From NCBI RefSeq assembly GCF_030272615.1, contig NC_081409.1, positions 238,975,832 to 239,039,831 of the forward strand: a DNA stretch of 64,000 nucleotides. The letters run 5' to 3'. Below are positions 1 through 12,500 of this stretch, piece after piece (the first letter of the stretch is position 1; each line of letters starts with the position of its first letter). The translations under genes were made by a program, and so were the position numbers. The notes under the pieces are model-generated. The model saw nothing but the letters and a program-made list of their open reading frames with translations. It made no database searches and had not been told where the DNA came from. The stretch comes from Cryptomeria japonica (lineage: Eukaryota; Streptophyta; Pinopsida; Cupressales; Cupressaceae).

Positions 1-1103
1 TATAATAGAGGATTCAATTAATTCTAGAGAGCATCATCTATGTGCTTTATCTCCATCCACATATCAGTGGCCCTACATCTCATGAAGGTAGCAAATAAAG
101 AGAATGTGAACATGTCATGTGAAATGAGAACTACATGTGAGGTACCAACTTTGTTGCTTGCAATTTGTCACATAACCCTATATATCTTCTAGATAAGTAT
201 GACATATGGATAACATACAATGTATCAAGTACTATGGAGGACAATGCATGCATCTTATACATTATTTGACGAAAGCAATTTATAACATAGACATATCCTT
301 AAATGGAATTATGGGTCATTTTTCATTTTATCCTATCTTGACTTTACACAATCAAGACAAAACTATTCTACTCACACAAAAAACTGGTAAATTGAGTGAT
401 AATGAAAATTTAAATCAAAAGAAATGCATAACTTAAGAATAAACCATACTCTTATCCTTTTCAAAATCAAATAAATTTTAACTTAAATAATTTTAGTCTT
501 TTATGAAAACTCAATTGAGAAAAAACATGTATTAGACTAGTATTTTACATTTTCCTCTCTTGAAGCCATACAAAAAATAGACTTTTCGTTGTCTTCTTTT
601 CACGACAACTAAAAATCTATTTTTTTCGATTTTATTAATTTTTGGAATGTTTTTTTGTAGTTTCTATTTTTCATCATGTTTTACATATGTACGTTAATTT
701 AAAAGTTTCAATTGATTGTAAGTTAATTAACTAGCTTCAATTGATTTTTGAAATGGTCTTTTGTAGTTCTTATTTTGAACTTCTAGTCTTCACCACTACG
801 TAACGAAACAACTTAAATCACACACTCTAAGCTAATATTTCTAGGTTTAAAAGTGTTAAACACTCAGAGTTGACTGACATTTTCTAGACTTAATATGTTG
901 CTTAAAGCGTGTGGTCACACTAAGAATACACTTCTAAGCTTAAAAGTGTTAAACACTCAAAGCTGACTAACGTTCTCTATACTTAATATGTTGCTTAGTG
1001 TGTGTGGTTTAAGGTTGACTGTAAGAACATAAGTTCTTTTCCATTATTCACAAAGTACTAATCTATATCATAATTTGTAAGTCCTCCGGATTTAGTAGAA
1101 TTC
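1..1103. other. Intergenic, AT-rich, no gene seen
   Basis: I see no coding region or recognisable element here. The only structure is a two-copy tandem duplication near 829-1014, listed separately. Short open frames are AT-rich and show no family motif. Confidence 0.5.
829..1014. repeat. 93-bp tandem duplication with a palindrome in each copy
   Basis: Two adjacent diverged copies, period 93 bp, each contain the 13-bp palindrome AGTGTTAAACACT (852-864 and 945-957) followed by a shared stretch ending in acttaatatgttgctta. Function is unknown; it may be part of an old element. Confidence 0.6.
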
Positions 1104-1206
1104 ATGAAAACTTTGTTGATGAGGACATTATCAAAAATTGCACCACCGTTGAGCAAGTGCATGAGAGGAGAAAAAGGTGGAACATGGTTCAACCAGAAGA
1201 AGCAAT

Positions 1207-1272
<66 letters not shown>

Positions 1273-2993
1273 TTGTGAAAATTGAGAAGTTGATGCACCG
1301 TGCTCAAGCCCTATTGGATAGGGAGAAGATTAAGAAAGGCAAGCAACCTATTGTTTCAAAGGATCCACCCACAAAGAAAGTAAAAGTGGAGGAGTTGCCT
1401 CTAAAGGAGAAATGAATAAAGATTGATGAGGCAAAAGAGTCTCAAGGTGCTCCTGCAACAATGAAGGAAGAGGAAGTCAGGCCACTTGTTGACTATCCTT
1501 CTTCTCCCCCATCACCTCCATCTCAAACAATAAGGGGGATTGTGCCAATGATGCCTCCAAACAGAGCCATTGAAAATATTAGAATTGAGGATGATCCTAC
1601 TAGAGACATAAGGGTCTTGGCTTGCGATCAATTCATCAATGATGATGAATTTGTAAATACTCAAGAATCCAATGATTTTGTTGTCATGAGAAGAAGGGAT
1701 GAATATTAGAGAAGGTGTGAGGAAGAAAGGAAGAAGAGGCCACTTTCTAAGTGGAAAAAGATAAATGAAGAAGTAATGAAGGAATTTGATTTTAATGTTG
1801 AGAATATTACTCCAGAACGGGGAAAGCAAATGGTAAAGCATGTTGGAATTCTATTCTTGCCCAAATTGGACTTTACTACTGCTCTAGCACTCCATACTAC
1901 AAAGGAGCAAAGGAGAATCTATCATTCTGAGGAAGAGGTAGAGCAAGACTTGTTGGCTCTATTTTCAGCCCTAATTATGGGTTTTGGTCAATATGGGCTC
2001 TGTCACCTAGCCCCGACAAGCCTAATCACTTTAAAAATTATGATCAATTTAGAGAAGTTGACTTATCGAGAGAGTATCAAATACTATTGCTATGAAGGCT
2101 ACCGACTTGATGGTGAGCACTGCTCTATTCACCAACATAGTCACAGGTAAGTTGCACACATGAGAAGTTGAAGGAGGCACATATGTAAAAAATAATAGAG
2201 AATCAACTTCTCAAAAGGATTGAGGTACTAGAAGCAGAAGCGATCCTTGTGACTCAGATACCTACCATTCAAGCGCCTAATTTCTCAAATAGAGAATCTT
2301 TGGTGGTAGAGGTCAAAGAGCTAAAAGAGGATTTGGAGAAAAAAGAAGACATCCAAAAGGCAATTCACAATGCAGATAGTGATTGGCCTAGTCAGTCATA
2401 GATTGTCAAGGATTAGTTAGAAGATAGATGATGCATACAAGGGATAGAGTGATCTTGTCAATGCAAAAATAAGGTTTGAACAGGATATGCAAAGTTGTAA
2501 TCCTCTCAAGTAATAGTGGCTCAATAGAACACAAATTTTGGCTAAAATGATCAAAAGGTAGAAGCATGATGAGGATAAATCATCAAAGTTGAAGGAAACT
2601 TTTGACGATGTTAAGATCCTTGAGGAGGTGGTGTTAGCTTCCATGAAACTGAAGGTGCAATTGGAGTAAAAGCTAAAAATGATTGAGCAAATGGAATGTA
2701 GAGTGTTGCCAAATATCAAGGATGATCAAGGAGGTCCAAAGTCTTTGGACCAATGAAAGTCATTGGTGAGTTCACTATTGGCAAGAGCAATAACCATGGT
2801 GTTCAGGGATAATGAATCGAAGATGAAAAAGTTGAATTGGCTACTAGATGAACTCTATGCTTTTGAGGCCGTTTGTGATAACTATCAAAATGATTCAAGA
2901 GTGATCCTTGATTTAAAATATCACATATATCTTGACAAGTTGAAGAGGATGCTAGACTACTCATGGTCAAATGATACTACATTTGCCAAGTGA
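1104..2993 (+). pseudogene. Decayed unrecognised ORF, charged and coiled-coil-like
   Basis: Open segments at 1104-1415, 1461-1709, 1776-2150 and 2763-2993 are all in one reading frame, separated by stops; around 2180-2400 the likely coding frame shifts. The product would be highly charged, with Lys/Glu-rich stretches and a coiled-coil-like part near 2200-2340 (residues such as LLKRIEVLEAEA). A (AG)n run inside the first segment encodes alternating Arg-Glu. I do not recognise the family. It could be the ORF of an old retroelement or a dead host gene. Being in one frame over 1.9 kb argues for a single former gene, but the call is weak. Confidence 0.35.
1211..1267 (+). repeat. (AG)n microsatellite
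   Basis: About 28 uninterrupted AG dinucleotides lie inside the decayed ORF and keep it open as an Arg-Glu repeat. Confidence 0.95.
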
Positions 2994-3582
2994 GATGAGA
3001 GATGTGGAGAAAATTGACTTTAAACCCACCAATCAACATGCTATTTTGAGGAGTAGCCAACACTTTCTTCTGAGTGAAATTTCAAAATTTTGTAATTGAA
3101 GGTAGAATATTCTTCCTTTCTGACGTTCAATTCTATTTTGATATTCCATTAAGGTCTCACATCCTAATTCTTAGGAAGGTACAGTCATTTATGATCTCAA
3201 ATGTATGAATGACACATGTACATTGGGCTTGAAGCTTGTTTTGCTCCCTTGTTTCTATAAGGAAATCAAAGCCATTGTATTTTTCTTCGACATAGGTTTG
3301 AAATTTTGATCTCAAGGAGAACTCATAGTGTTGTACTAGGAGCTAATAGTAGAGACAGACAAATCATTCTACTACCGTAAAGCATATTTCATATCTAATA
3401 ATAAAAAATGGAGTTGAAGACTATTTTGTGCAATTGTCTCCTCGTGATGTTTAATCCCTTATGAAATTTTTAAGTAAGGCTTGAATATTTCACCTGTATA
3501 ATGCAGTGAGTGTTTTGATTTTTGTTCTATTTCAAGGAAATAATTAAAATACTCATACTGAGACACAAAGGGGTTAAGTATT
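2994..3582. other. Intergenic, nothing recognised
   Basis: AT-rich sequence without an open frame of note, between the decayed ORF and the solo LTR. Confidence 0.4.
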
Positions 3583-5186
3583 TGTTGGATTGTTGGCATT
3601 GACAAAACCGGTCAATCCAGAGAACCGGTATATGTGCTAAGACTTGTCATTGATGTCTAACACTAACCGGTGAAGACATTAACTGATGAAGTGGTATCGG
3701 TAGAGTGGTGTTTTTCAGTAAGCAAAGGTGATGACTTACAAACACGTGGAAACAACATTGGTAACAAATGACCAAGTTCAATCAGCTCAAGGAAACATAG
3801 ACTAAGCCAACCGGTTTGTCATTCAAGAAGATCGGTCACTCTAATGATGATGAAGTCACAAAAGGTGACTCAGGCAAGAAAACTTGAGGTTGAATGCAAA
3901 CCGGAACCTCATTGGCAAACAGGGGAAGAGACTTGATGCTAGCACAACAAACTGACAATCAAAGGATGAACCAGTAATATAGAATTTCAGTGGCATTACC
4001 GGTACACCGGTATGACAAAAGGAAGACAGGTGATCACCATTAATCTCAGAGCGGTGATCGGTTATTCAGTTGCGCTGGCAAAAGATGAGTTGGTGAGCTT
4101 GTGTCTACACCAAATCACATGTTGGTAAGGTCAACTTCAGTTATCATGCAGTCAAGCATGATTTCTTGCGGATTTTCTGGTTCGCACTTAATTGACTGAA
4201 CACAACCCAGAAGTTACTATCTTTGGGAGATGCAGTGGCAGAATTTGTTGAACACTTGGCAGAATTGTTGTAAGGCACGCAGAGAAAGAGTGGGAGATTT
4301 TGAATTTGAAATCTTCTGAAATCTGTGATTGCTTTGATTGAGGGAACGCATGAAAGTGTCCACAGAAAATGTATAAAGTGTTTTTGAAGTTCATTCAGAA
4401 AAACTTGATCGTGAAATTTGCAATAAGCAGATCTTGTTGTAGGCGATCCAAAGTGAAGAGCAGAGAGAGAAGAAGTGCTAAAAGGATTTAGCAAAGTAGA
4501 GGGTGTTTGAGGTAGACCGGCAGAGTGCAGAGCTAAGAGACAGAGAACTAGCAGAGTGCAGAGCCGAGGGACAGAGGACCAACTGAGTCAAGAGCCGAAG
4601 GTGTAAGAAGAAAATGGGTGTTGTGCAGAGCAGACACAACTGGTGTGGATAGAGTGTGATTTATATTGAGATCTGATCAAGCTATCAGTAACTAATTCAG
4701 CAGATCATCCATTTTGTTGCTTTCTAACCATTGCAACTTAAATCCCTTAACCAGGTGGACTTTAACATGTCCCTTTTGTAAAATCCCTTAATCGGGTGAC
4801 ATCTTAATTGATGTTCTTAAGTCCTTTAATTAGGCTACCTTTAACAGGGTAAAGGCACTAACCGCACTTAAACAAAACCCCTTAACCGGGTGGCACCTAA
4901 CAGTGTCTTTGTAATCTCCTAATAGGGATGGCTCCTCACTAAGCATACTCCGGAAGAGTACAAATTTTGTGAGTTCCTACTCACACCGTGGTTTTCTCCC
5001 ATTTGGGTTTCCACGAGATAAATCTTGGTGTCACTGTCAACTTTTCATGCTTGCATATTCTACTTCAATGATTAAGTATATTGATGAATAATAGATAAAT
5101 GCAGCTTAGAGTTAAAAGTTTTCATTTTGAAAAATTGATCAAGTGTTGATTCACCCCTCCCCTCTCAGCACAAGTTGATACTAACA
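3583..5186. mobile_element. Probable solo LTR, about 1.6 kb
   Basis: The unit begins TGTTGG and ends CTAACA, so it has TG...CA ends with short inverted termini. Flanks are GTATT on the left and TTATT on the right, a 5-bp target duplication with one mismatch. The interior is rich in ACCGGT-type motifs, then short repeats of the form cccttaaccgggtgg (4740-4930). The pyrimidine run cccctcccctctcagc lies close to the right end, and a similar run (read on the minus strand) lies close to one end of the solo LTR at 52114-53253, so both are probably one family. There is no coding capacity. Confidence 0.6.
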
Positions 5187-6276
5187 TTATTATGTTGGGA
5201 TCTTTACGTATAATTGTATCTCAAATAGTATTGCATGGTTTACTGTAACACATTGAATCAGCTAGCCCTAAATTGAAAGTGTATGTGTAAAGGTTGCAAG
5301 TGGTGTTCTTCTGACTTGACTCTATTACCCTATAAGGCATTGGTCTCAATAATCTCAAGGATTAGAGTTTTGAGGCATTTTAAATTCAAAAATTCAAAAA
5401 ATAATTTATTTCCTTTCAGTGTGTACATGTAGGATTTGATGCTCTAATCCTTAACGTTAATCAAATCCAATGCAATCTAGCCTTAAGAAATACACATAAA
5501 AATTCGATTTACACATAAGAGTACATTCGCTTGGATGCAATATCAATCCCTAAATTTAATTCAAAGTGATATTGTAATAGGATTACCCTCCTTGATTTTC
5601 AAAGCCAAAAGTACAAAAGGTTTAAGTAGGGGTTTGCCTTGTTCGTTGGTCACTAGCCTAGAATCCCTTGATCATAAGAAGAGGCTAGTCTTTAAAGGGG
5701 TCTAAGGAATTGAACTCAAAAACACCAACACCACATACATCATATGAGCATGAAAATATGGTCATCTAATATCTCCAAATACATAAAGTACAATGTTCAA
5801 TATAATATCTTAGGGCAAGGAATAGGTAGGCATTACAAGTTGTGTATTTGGTTGCATGGTTGGATATCATGAACATTTGGCCATGACTTCATCAAAAATA
5901 GCATAAGATCCTCATATGAAGTAGATGGAAGAGAGGGGTTCGTGGTGGCAAGGTGGATATTCAATCATGCACTTTGTCAAAGGATATTTAAGGGTGTTAT
6001 GAGATTTTTGGGCATGCAAAGCTAAGCACAATAGTTTGAAAGGCAAGAAAAGCACATTGTAAAAAAAAATTTAAAAAGTACAAACCTAAAAAATAATTAA
6101 CTCAAAAGATAGGTGTGGAAGTTCCTAATTTACCAAAATTTAAGGAAATATATCACCCCTATAATTAATGGGATCTAGAACAAACACCAATTAAAGTAAA
6201 CCTAGAGAATATAGGTGCTTAGACATATATAAATTGAGATAGAGAAAATAAAGTTCTAAAAAAGGAATAATGAGCT
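5187..6276. other. Intergenic, no gene seen
   Basis: AT-rich, no coding region and no repeat structure that I can name. It ends at the left LTR of the gypsy-type element, whose left target-site copy is GAGCT at 6272-6276. Confidence 0.4.
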
Positions 6277-7059
6277 TGTAGACACCTAAAATTGTCTTGT
6301 CTAATTAAATAAATATTTTTATTTATTTAATTATTTAAGCCTAATTCTTCTCTTAAATAAATTAATCTTTATTTATTTAATTAATTCATTTATCCTCTTC
6401 TAGCCTTATTTCTCATTTAAATAAATACCTTTATTTATTCAAATTATCCTTTCCTAAATTAAATAAATACTTTTATTTATTTAATTGATCTTACTTCCTC
6501 TATTAATTAAATAAATCTTTATTTATTTAATTAATTCATTAGCTTTTTCTACCCATGACACATGTCATTCATCTCTTAATTCCTACATTACCTACCCTCT
6601 CATTATTTTTTTATTTTCTCTACCTACCCTCTAATCCTAGCCGACCATTTATCTTTTACACATCTTAATCTTATCCCTCAATTTCTTACAGTGTCTTCTA
6701 TATAAGAGGATGCTTCTTTCATTATCAATCTACTAATCAATCATTCAAGTATTCTAGCATTTGAACTTTCACATGCAATCAAGCCTACTTGCAACCACAT
6801 TTTTGTTCTTTGTTGAGCTCTTGTGTACACATAAAATCTGAGAGCAAATATATCAAGCAAAATCAATGGAGATAGGAAGAATGGAGATTCAAACCCTATT
6901 GGACATGTGATGGTATAATCTATGTGATTTCATTTGATTTGCATTGTCTTAGGTAATCTTCATATGTTGTGGTGGATCTTTGTTGTTGTTATGCTAAGGT
7001 TTTGTGGTTGAATCTATTTCAGTCTTCCAATATTATTGTTTCCATTTTTACCATAAAAA
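6277..7059 (+). repeat. 5' LTR of the gypsy-type element
   Basis: Matches 18434-19214 along its length with scattered differences. The first third is a string of AT palindromes, for example 14-bp arms at 6502-6515 and 6522-6535. TATA-like tctatataag (6696-6705) precedes the probable transcription start. Confidence 0.85.
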
Positions 7060-7082
7060 ATTTAGCACGCCCCGTGGAACAT
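7060..7082 (+). promoter_or_regulatory. Probable primer binding site
   Basis: Directly after the LTR lies tttagcacgccccgtggaac. Plant gypsy elements often have TGGCACGCC-type sites here; this copy would carry TAG for TGG, one transition. The priming tRNA was not identified. Confidence 0.45.
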
Positions 7083-7210
7083 GGATTTTTGTTAGATCTA
7101 TGTTTTTTGCAGATTTTTCTAATCCTGTATTGCAGTTTTGTAAAACAATTTGGAAAATAACCTTGTGCAGCTAGGGTTTTGGACACAAAATCAAGATCTT
7201 GGAGAGATTT

Positions 7211-8010
7211 GATCCGATCTCACAAAAAACTTGGAATTTTTGCATCAAATTTTGTTTGCAGGTTTGGGACAGTATCAAGAGCTCTCAATCCAAAATTCAA
7301 ATTTTTGGGGGCATATTTGAATTTTCTATGATTTATACACAGGCTCTCTGATTTATACACAGGCTCTGTTCTTTGCGATCTTTATTTTGATGCAAAATAT
7401 TTCCTCAAAAATTGGATCTTTAAAAATTAGGGTTTTTCATTATTTTCATGAGATCTCACAAATTGCTTTGAATTTTGACATCCAATTTTTTTTTGCAGGT
7501 TAAGAACAGTATCAGAAATTCTCAGTAAAAAAATCAAATTCTTTGGATCATATTTGAATTTTCTATGAATTTTTTATGTATTTTCATAAAAAATTAATTT
7601 TGAGAGAAAATTAGCGAATTTTTTGGATTTTGTTACTTTTTTTGAAAGCTCTCAAAATTGTACACAGGATCTGTTCTTTGTGATTTTAATTTTGATCCAG
7701 AATAATTCCTAAAAAATTGGATTGTTAAAAATTAGGGTTTTGCATTATTTTGTTCATATCTCACAAACCTTGTAATTTTTGCAGGAATTTTTTTATGCAG
7801 ATTTAGAAGGCTATCAGGAGTTTCCAGTAAAAAAATAAGATTTTTTGGATCAATTTTTCATTTTCTATGATATTTTATTATTTTTCATAAAAAATTAATT
7901 TTTGGAGCAAATTAGAAACTTTTTTGGATTTTCTTACATTTCTGGAAATGTCTTGAAATTTTACAAGTTCTTTGTTTCTTTATGATGCAAAAAAACTCAT
8001 AGAAAATCAA
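7211..8010 (+). repeat. Three diverged leader repeats
   Basis: Units start near 7211, 7450 and 7755 at atctcacaaa. They share internal landmarks: tttttgcagg, ttggatcatatttgaatttt, tctgttctttg and aaaaattagggtttt. The telomere-like agggtttt core recurs between units. Confidence 0.6.
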
Positions 8011-8455
8011 ATCTTTGAATTTGTCAAAAAACGCATTGTTGAAGGCCCCCTATTTCACAAAGTCTTTTGGATCTAAAATTTACCTAATTTGTGTGCTTGC
8101 AGGAGGGGTATTATATAAAAACTACTAACAAAAATTTGTTGCAGAATTTTGGCAAGGGTTTTTTATCTTTATTGTGTGCCTTGTTTTCATAGATTACAAA
8201 ACACTTCAATTGGTGCACTAAAATTGAACCAGTGTCTTTTGTGTCTTGGGCAATAAGCTATTTTTGTTTAATCTCTAGAGGGTCTGTCTCCCCGTGTGGT
8301 CATTAGGACTACTGGTGAGGAGAGAACGACCCAAGGGGTAGAGAGGAAAACCCACCTCTTCTGAACCACTATAAATAATTGTATCCATGGTGAAAGCCAT
8401 GGGTAACGTGTGTTGATTAGTTCATACCTACACTATGTCTCCCCATAAACCTGTT

Positions 8456-8475
8456 TGATCAAATTTATTTGATCA
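8456..8475. other. Perfect 9-bp inverted repeat in the leader
   Basis: Arms TGATCAAAT and ATTTGATCA flank a 2-nt centre. It could form a cruciform or RNA hairpin; no role is known. Confidence 0.5.
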
Positions 8476-9559
8476 GTAGTAGGGCGTAACCCCTACTGGC
8501 TGGGAGCCTTCTGTATTTACAGTGCTGAAAGTTTCGCATGTATGGCCACACGGGTGGATGCCCTTACTAGCACCTTTTTGTTTTAGAAAACCAAAAATCC
8601 TTCTAGTTGTTGGGGCAGGAGGTCGGACCTCTGGAGCGGCCCACACACATACGGTTCCTTAGTAGAGATCCAAAGTTCGCCACGAGGAATTTTTCGTGGG
8701 GACTGATGCTTGGCTGCCCTAGAGAAGTGAGTGCCGAGGGTGGAGTCAGTGGGGTCAAGCATCTAAGTATCCGTTCTGAATAGCGTAGCCTCGAGGAAAA
8801 CCCCATGTGAGATCAACAACTATTGTCTTGGCCAACCATAGGAATTGTGCTTGTCTTCTTTTAAACATTCAAACATTCAAGATCAATATTCAAAACATTG
8901 TGTCTTTTGTGTCTTCAAGTGTATGCAAAACATTTTTACATCAAACAACACACTTTCTTTTGAGTCATTTTGAGTCTAAACACTTGCAAACATAGAGTCC
9001 TCATCAATATTATGTTCTCTTGTCACGAAAAATAGTCCAAAATTCAGATTTGGTCACAACAAAAAATTTCACAAATTGGAAAAATTTACAGTTCAACAAA
9101 CAAGAGCAATCAATTTCAGACTCATTGAGCTTCCTAGGTTATTTTTTCGGGTTTTCATCTAGCATTCAGCTTATTTCTGGGTCTCACAAAGTCCATCATT
9201 GTTTTACACCTTACATTACATTCACATTTGTCTAAGCTTGAGTCAAAAGGTCACTTGTTTGTCCTCATCTTACTTTGTCAACACAATACATACAACAACA
9301 TTTTTCTAAGTGGTCCCTCATCAAGGTCTATCACCTTTGGGTCTCATTTGGTCTTACTTAAAGTCAAGGTCAACTTACCTCATCAAGAGAAACTATCATC
9401 TCTTTGGAAGCCACACCTACTCTACTACATACATACTTGGTCTTACACTTTGAACATTGCAAGTACACCTCAGATTCATTTACATTCCATCCAACTCTTG
9501 GTCTTCCATACTCTTTCCATTTTCATCTAGTCTCACACATCTTGGTCAATACCTTGTTC

Positions 9560-12500
9560 ATGGTTGAAACCCGTTCCCAAAAATCTAGGAGAGAAGTTAA
9601 AGAGCCTCAAGAGTCCGCAAACATGAGTGCCTACGAGCATGACAATGATGTCTTTTTCAATTCTGATCATACCACATTACCTGACATGGATGTCTATGGA
9701 AACATTCCAAATGTTGCGAACATGGACACTACAAACAACAATGATACACACAATGACAATATGGACAACTCTTCCGTACATTCAGCAGAAGTGGAAGACT
9801 CCATTATGGATCCCCGTTTCAATCGATTGGTTGAGGAAATAATGAGGAGAGATAGACAATATTTTCTACAAGTAATGGCACAAAGTGGAACTAAGATACC
9901 TCATGATTTTGACATGTCTCAAATAGTGGAAAATCGACCTTTGCAAGAACCTCAACTCAACATGGATCAAAGGAGGCCTAATAGTGGAGGCAATAGAGGA
10001 CCGCATCTTGTGCCTGAATCACCATCATCTTTGTTTCAAAAACCTGAGGTCCCACATACACATGGTCAAGCATATGATACTCACCTTCGTGGACCATTAT
10101 GGAAGTCTTATGCAAAAAAATATACTCAATCACATAGCAATGCCAAGGACCAACCATCAAAGCAATTGGATATCCAAAGACATGCTCAAAATTTGGACAC
10201 AAGGAAACCCCGTGTCAAATTTGGGGGCAACACACTAGAACAAACTCATGACATGCCTGTAGAGTATGGTATACATGGACAAAACAAATATTCCATTCCT
10301 CATCATGACTCTATACCAAGTGGTGCCTATACGCAACATCATTATAGACCTCCTCCATATGAACATGTGTATGATCAATACCATCCATATATGCAACATG
10401 CTCCTCCTCCACCCGGTGGCTGAGGCATGGGATATGGTCCAAGAAGTCGATCTCCACCTAAGAACAATTTGGAACATCAAATAAAGGATTTACAAAAGAA
10501 ACTGGAGGACATAAATACACCGAAGCCAGCTTACACAATGAGAGACATATGTCCCTATCCATTTGACAAAAGCATTCCAATGCCTCCTTTTCCTACACAT
10601 TTCGTGACACCTAAGTTTGATAAGTACAGAGGCAAAGTAGACCCTAAGGCACATATAAGACAGTTTTTCACAACTTGCATTGAGGTAGAAGCAGAAGAGA
10701 CATATTTGATGAGACTATTCCCACAAAGCTTAAGTGATCAAGCTATGGAATGGTTCTCCCAACTTCCACCTGGAATTAAGTCTTGGAGTGATCTGGCAGA
10801 GGCTTTTATCCAACATTTCTCATACAACATAGAGACAAAAATATCAGTCACCACTTTGTGCAACACCAAGCAAAAGGATGGGGAGTCTTTTTCATCATTC
10901 TTACAACGATGGAGGAATTTAGCCAGCAGATGCTCTTGTGAAATTCCACAAAAACAAATGGTAGAGATGTTCACACATAATGTCCATAAAGAAATTGGTT
11001 ATGATCTAAGAAAAGCTTGCTTGTCCACTTTCAAGGACGTCATTGAAAAAGGCTTAGCAACAAAGAAGGTCCTAATTGAACAAGGAGTAATTAAGATATT
11101 CAAAGAAAACAAAGAGGACTTTAAAGGAAAAGACAAGCCAAGATTTTGGAACAAAAACAAGAACAAAGTAAATGATGGTGTTGTTGATGCTAATACAGTA
11201 CGACCCAAAATCATTTTTTCTGGACCAAGTTCTACAAACAACCATGTGAATACTCAAACAACTACAAAACCACGAAGGAAATACACCCCATTGGGAAAAC
11301 CACTTGAATCAGCTTTCAGGAAGCTAGTGGCAAACAAGATAATAACAATTCTTGACAATCCATATGAACCAAAGGTCAAACCAAATTGGTGGAATGATGA
11401 TGAGTACTGTGAATTTCACAAGAGCAAAGGACATAAAACAGGAAATTGTCATCGTTTGAAGAACATTATACAAGATCTTATTGATAGGGGTGACATTGAA
11501 ATCGAAGGACATTCATCCAATCAAGAACATGAGATATTTAAGGAACCATTCCCTAAACATGATGCGGGAAAAGCCCAAGCTACAGATAAGCAAACCAACT
11601 ATACCAAAGCATCTTATAACTATGATTCAACTGTTAATCACATTTCGATGGACAATTATGTCTCTACCATTATCATCAAAGACAAAACGCCTAAAAATTC
11701 TACCCAAAGACCTAAAGTTGTCCTAAAAGACATTGGATCTTATTTTGAACCTACCTCTAAATGTAATGTTACAACTCGTCGAGGTAAGGTCACTTTGCAA
11801 GGTTCTCCAGCTAAAACCACTACTTCCTCATCAGGCAAACCTGAGTACAACCTAGTAGAACAGTTAGGGAAGACACCCATGCTTATCTCCATCCTTGAGC
11901 TTTTACGCATATCCCTTGCACATAAATCCATCCTTGATAAAAATTTGAGAGAAACATTTGTCCCCACTGATCTGAACGTGGACCAGTTTCAAGCCATGGT
12001 GGGATACCTTTCTGTTCCACATTCTCTTACATTCACTGAAGCTGATGACACATTCATAAGCCAGCCTCATAATGCACCTTTACATATTGAAGTCTTTATC
12101 TATAAAAACCGCATCAAACGATTCTTGATAGATGGAGGAGCAAGTCTCAATATATGTACTTTGAACACAACAATACAATTGGGATATTCTGAAAAAGTTG
12201 TGAATGCTACAAACAAAATTACCATCAAGGCATACAATGACGAAGAGCGCTCATCCAAGGGCATAGTCACTTTACATCTCAGAGTTGGGCCAGTTACGAA
12301 GGATGTGGTTTGTCAAGTCCTTGATCTAGATCTCACATACAATATACTCTTGGGATGCCCATGGATTCATGAAATGAGAGTTGTTCCATCAACATATCAT
12401 CGATGTATCAAGTTCCCACACAATGGAGTTGAAGTGACCGTCAAAGTTGATCCTAACCCATTCATATATTGCAACAATCTGCGACCTAGATCAGAAATAA

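Larger units (their letters stand above)
7083..9559 (+). other. Long untranslated leader of the gypsy-type element
   Basis: About 2.5 kb separates the PBS from the Gag start. It holds three diverged copies of a roughly 250-300 bp unit (7211-8010), a perfect 9-bp inverted repeat at 8456-8475, and a GC-richer block at 8600-8810. No coding motif is visible. Confidence 0.6.

Noticed and set aside
9404-9559. Upstream extension of the Gag start to 9404
   Set aside because: The added residues are Leu/His/Ser-rich leader translation; MVETRSQ at 9560 looks like a Gag start.
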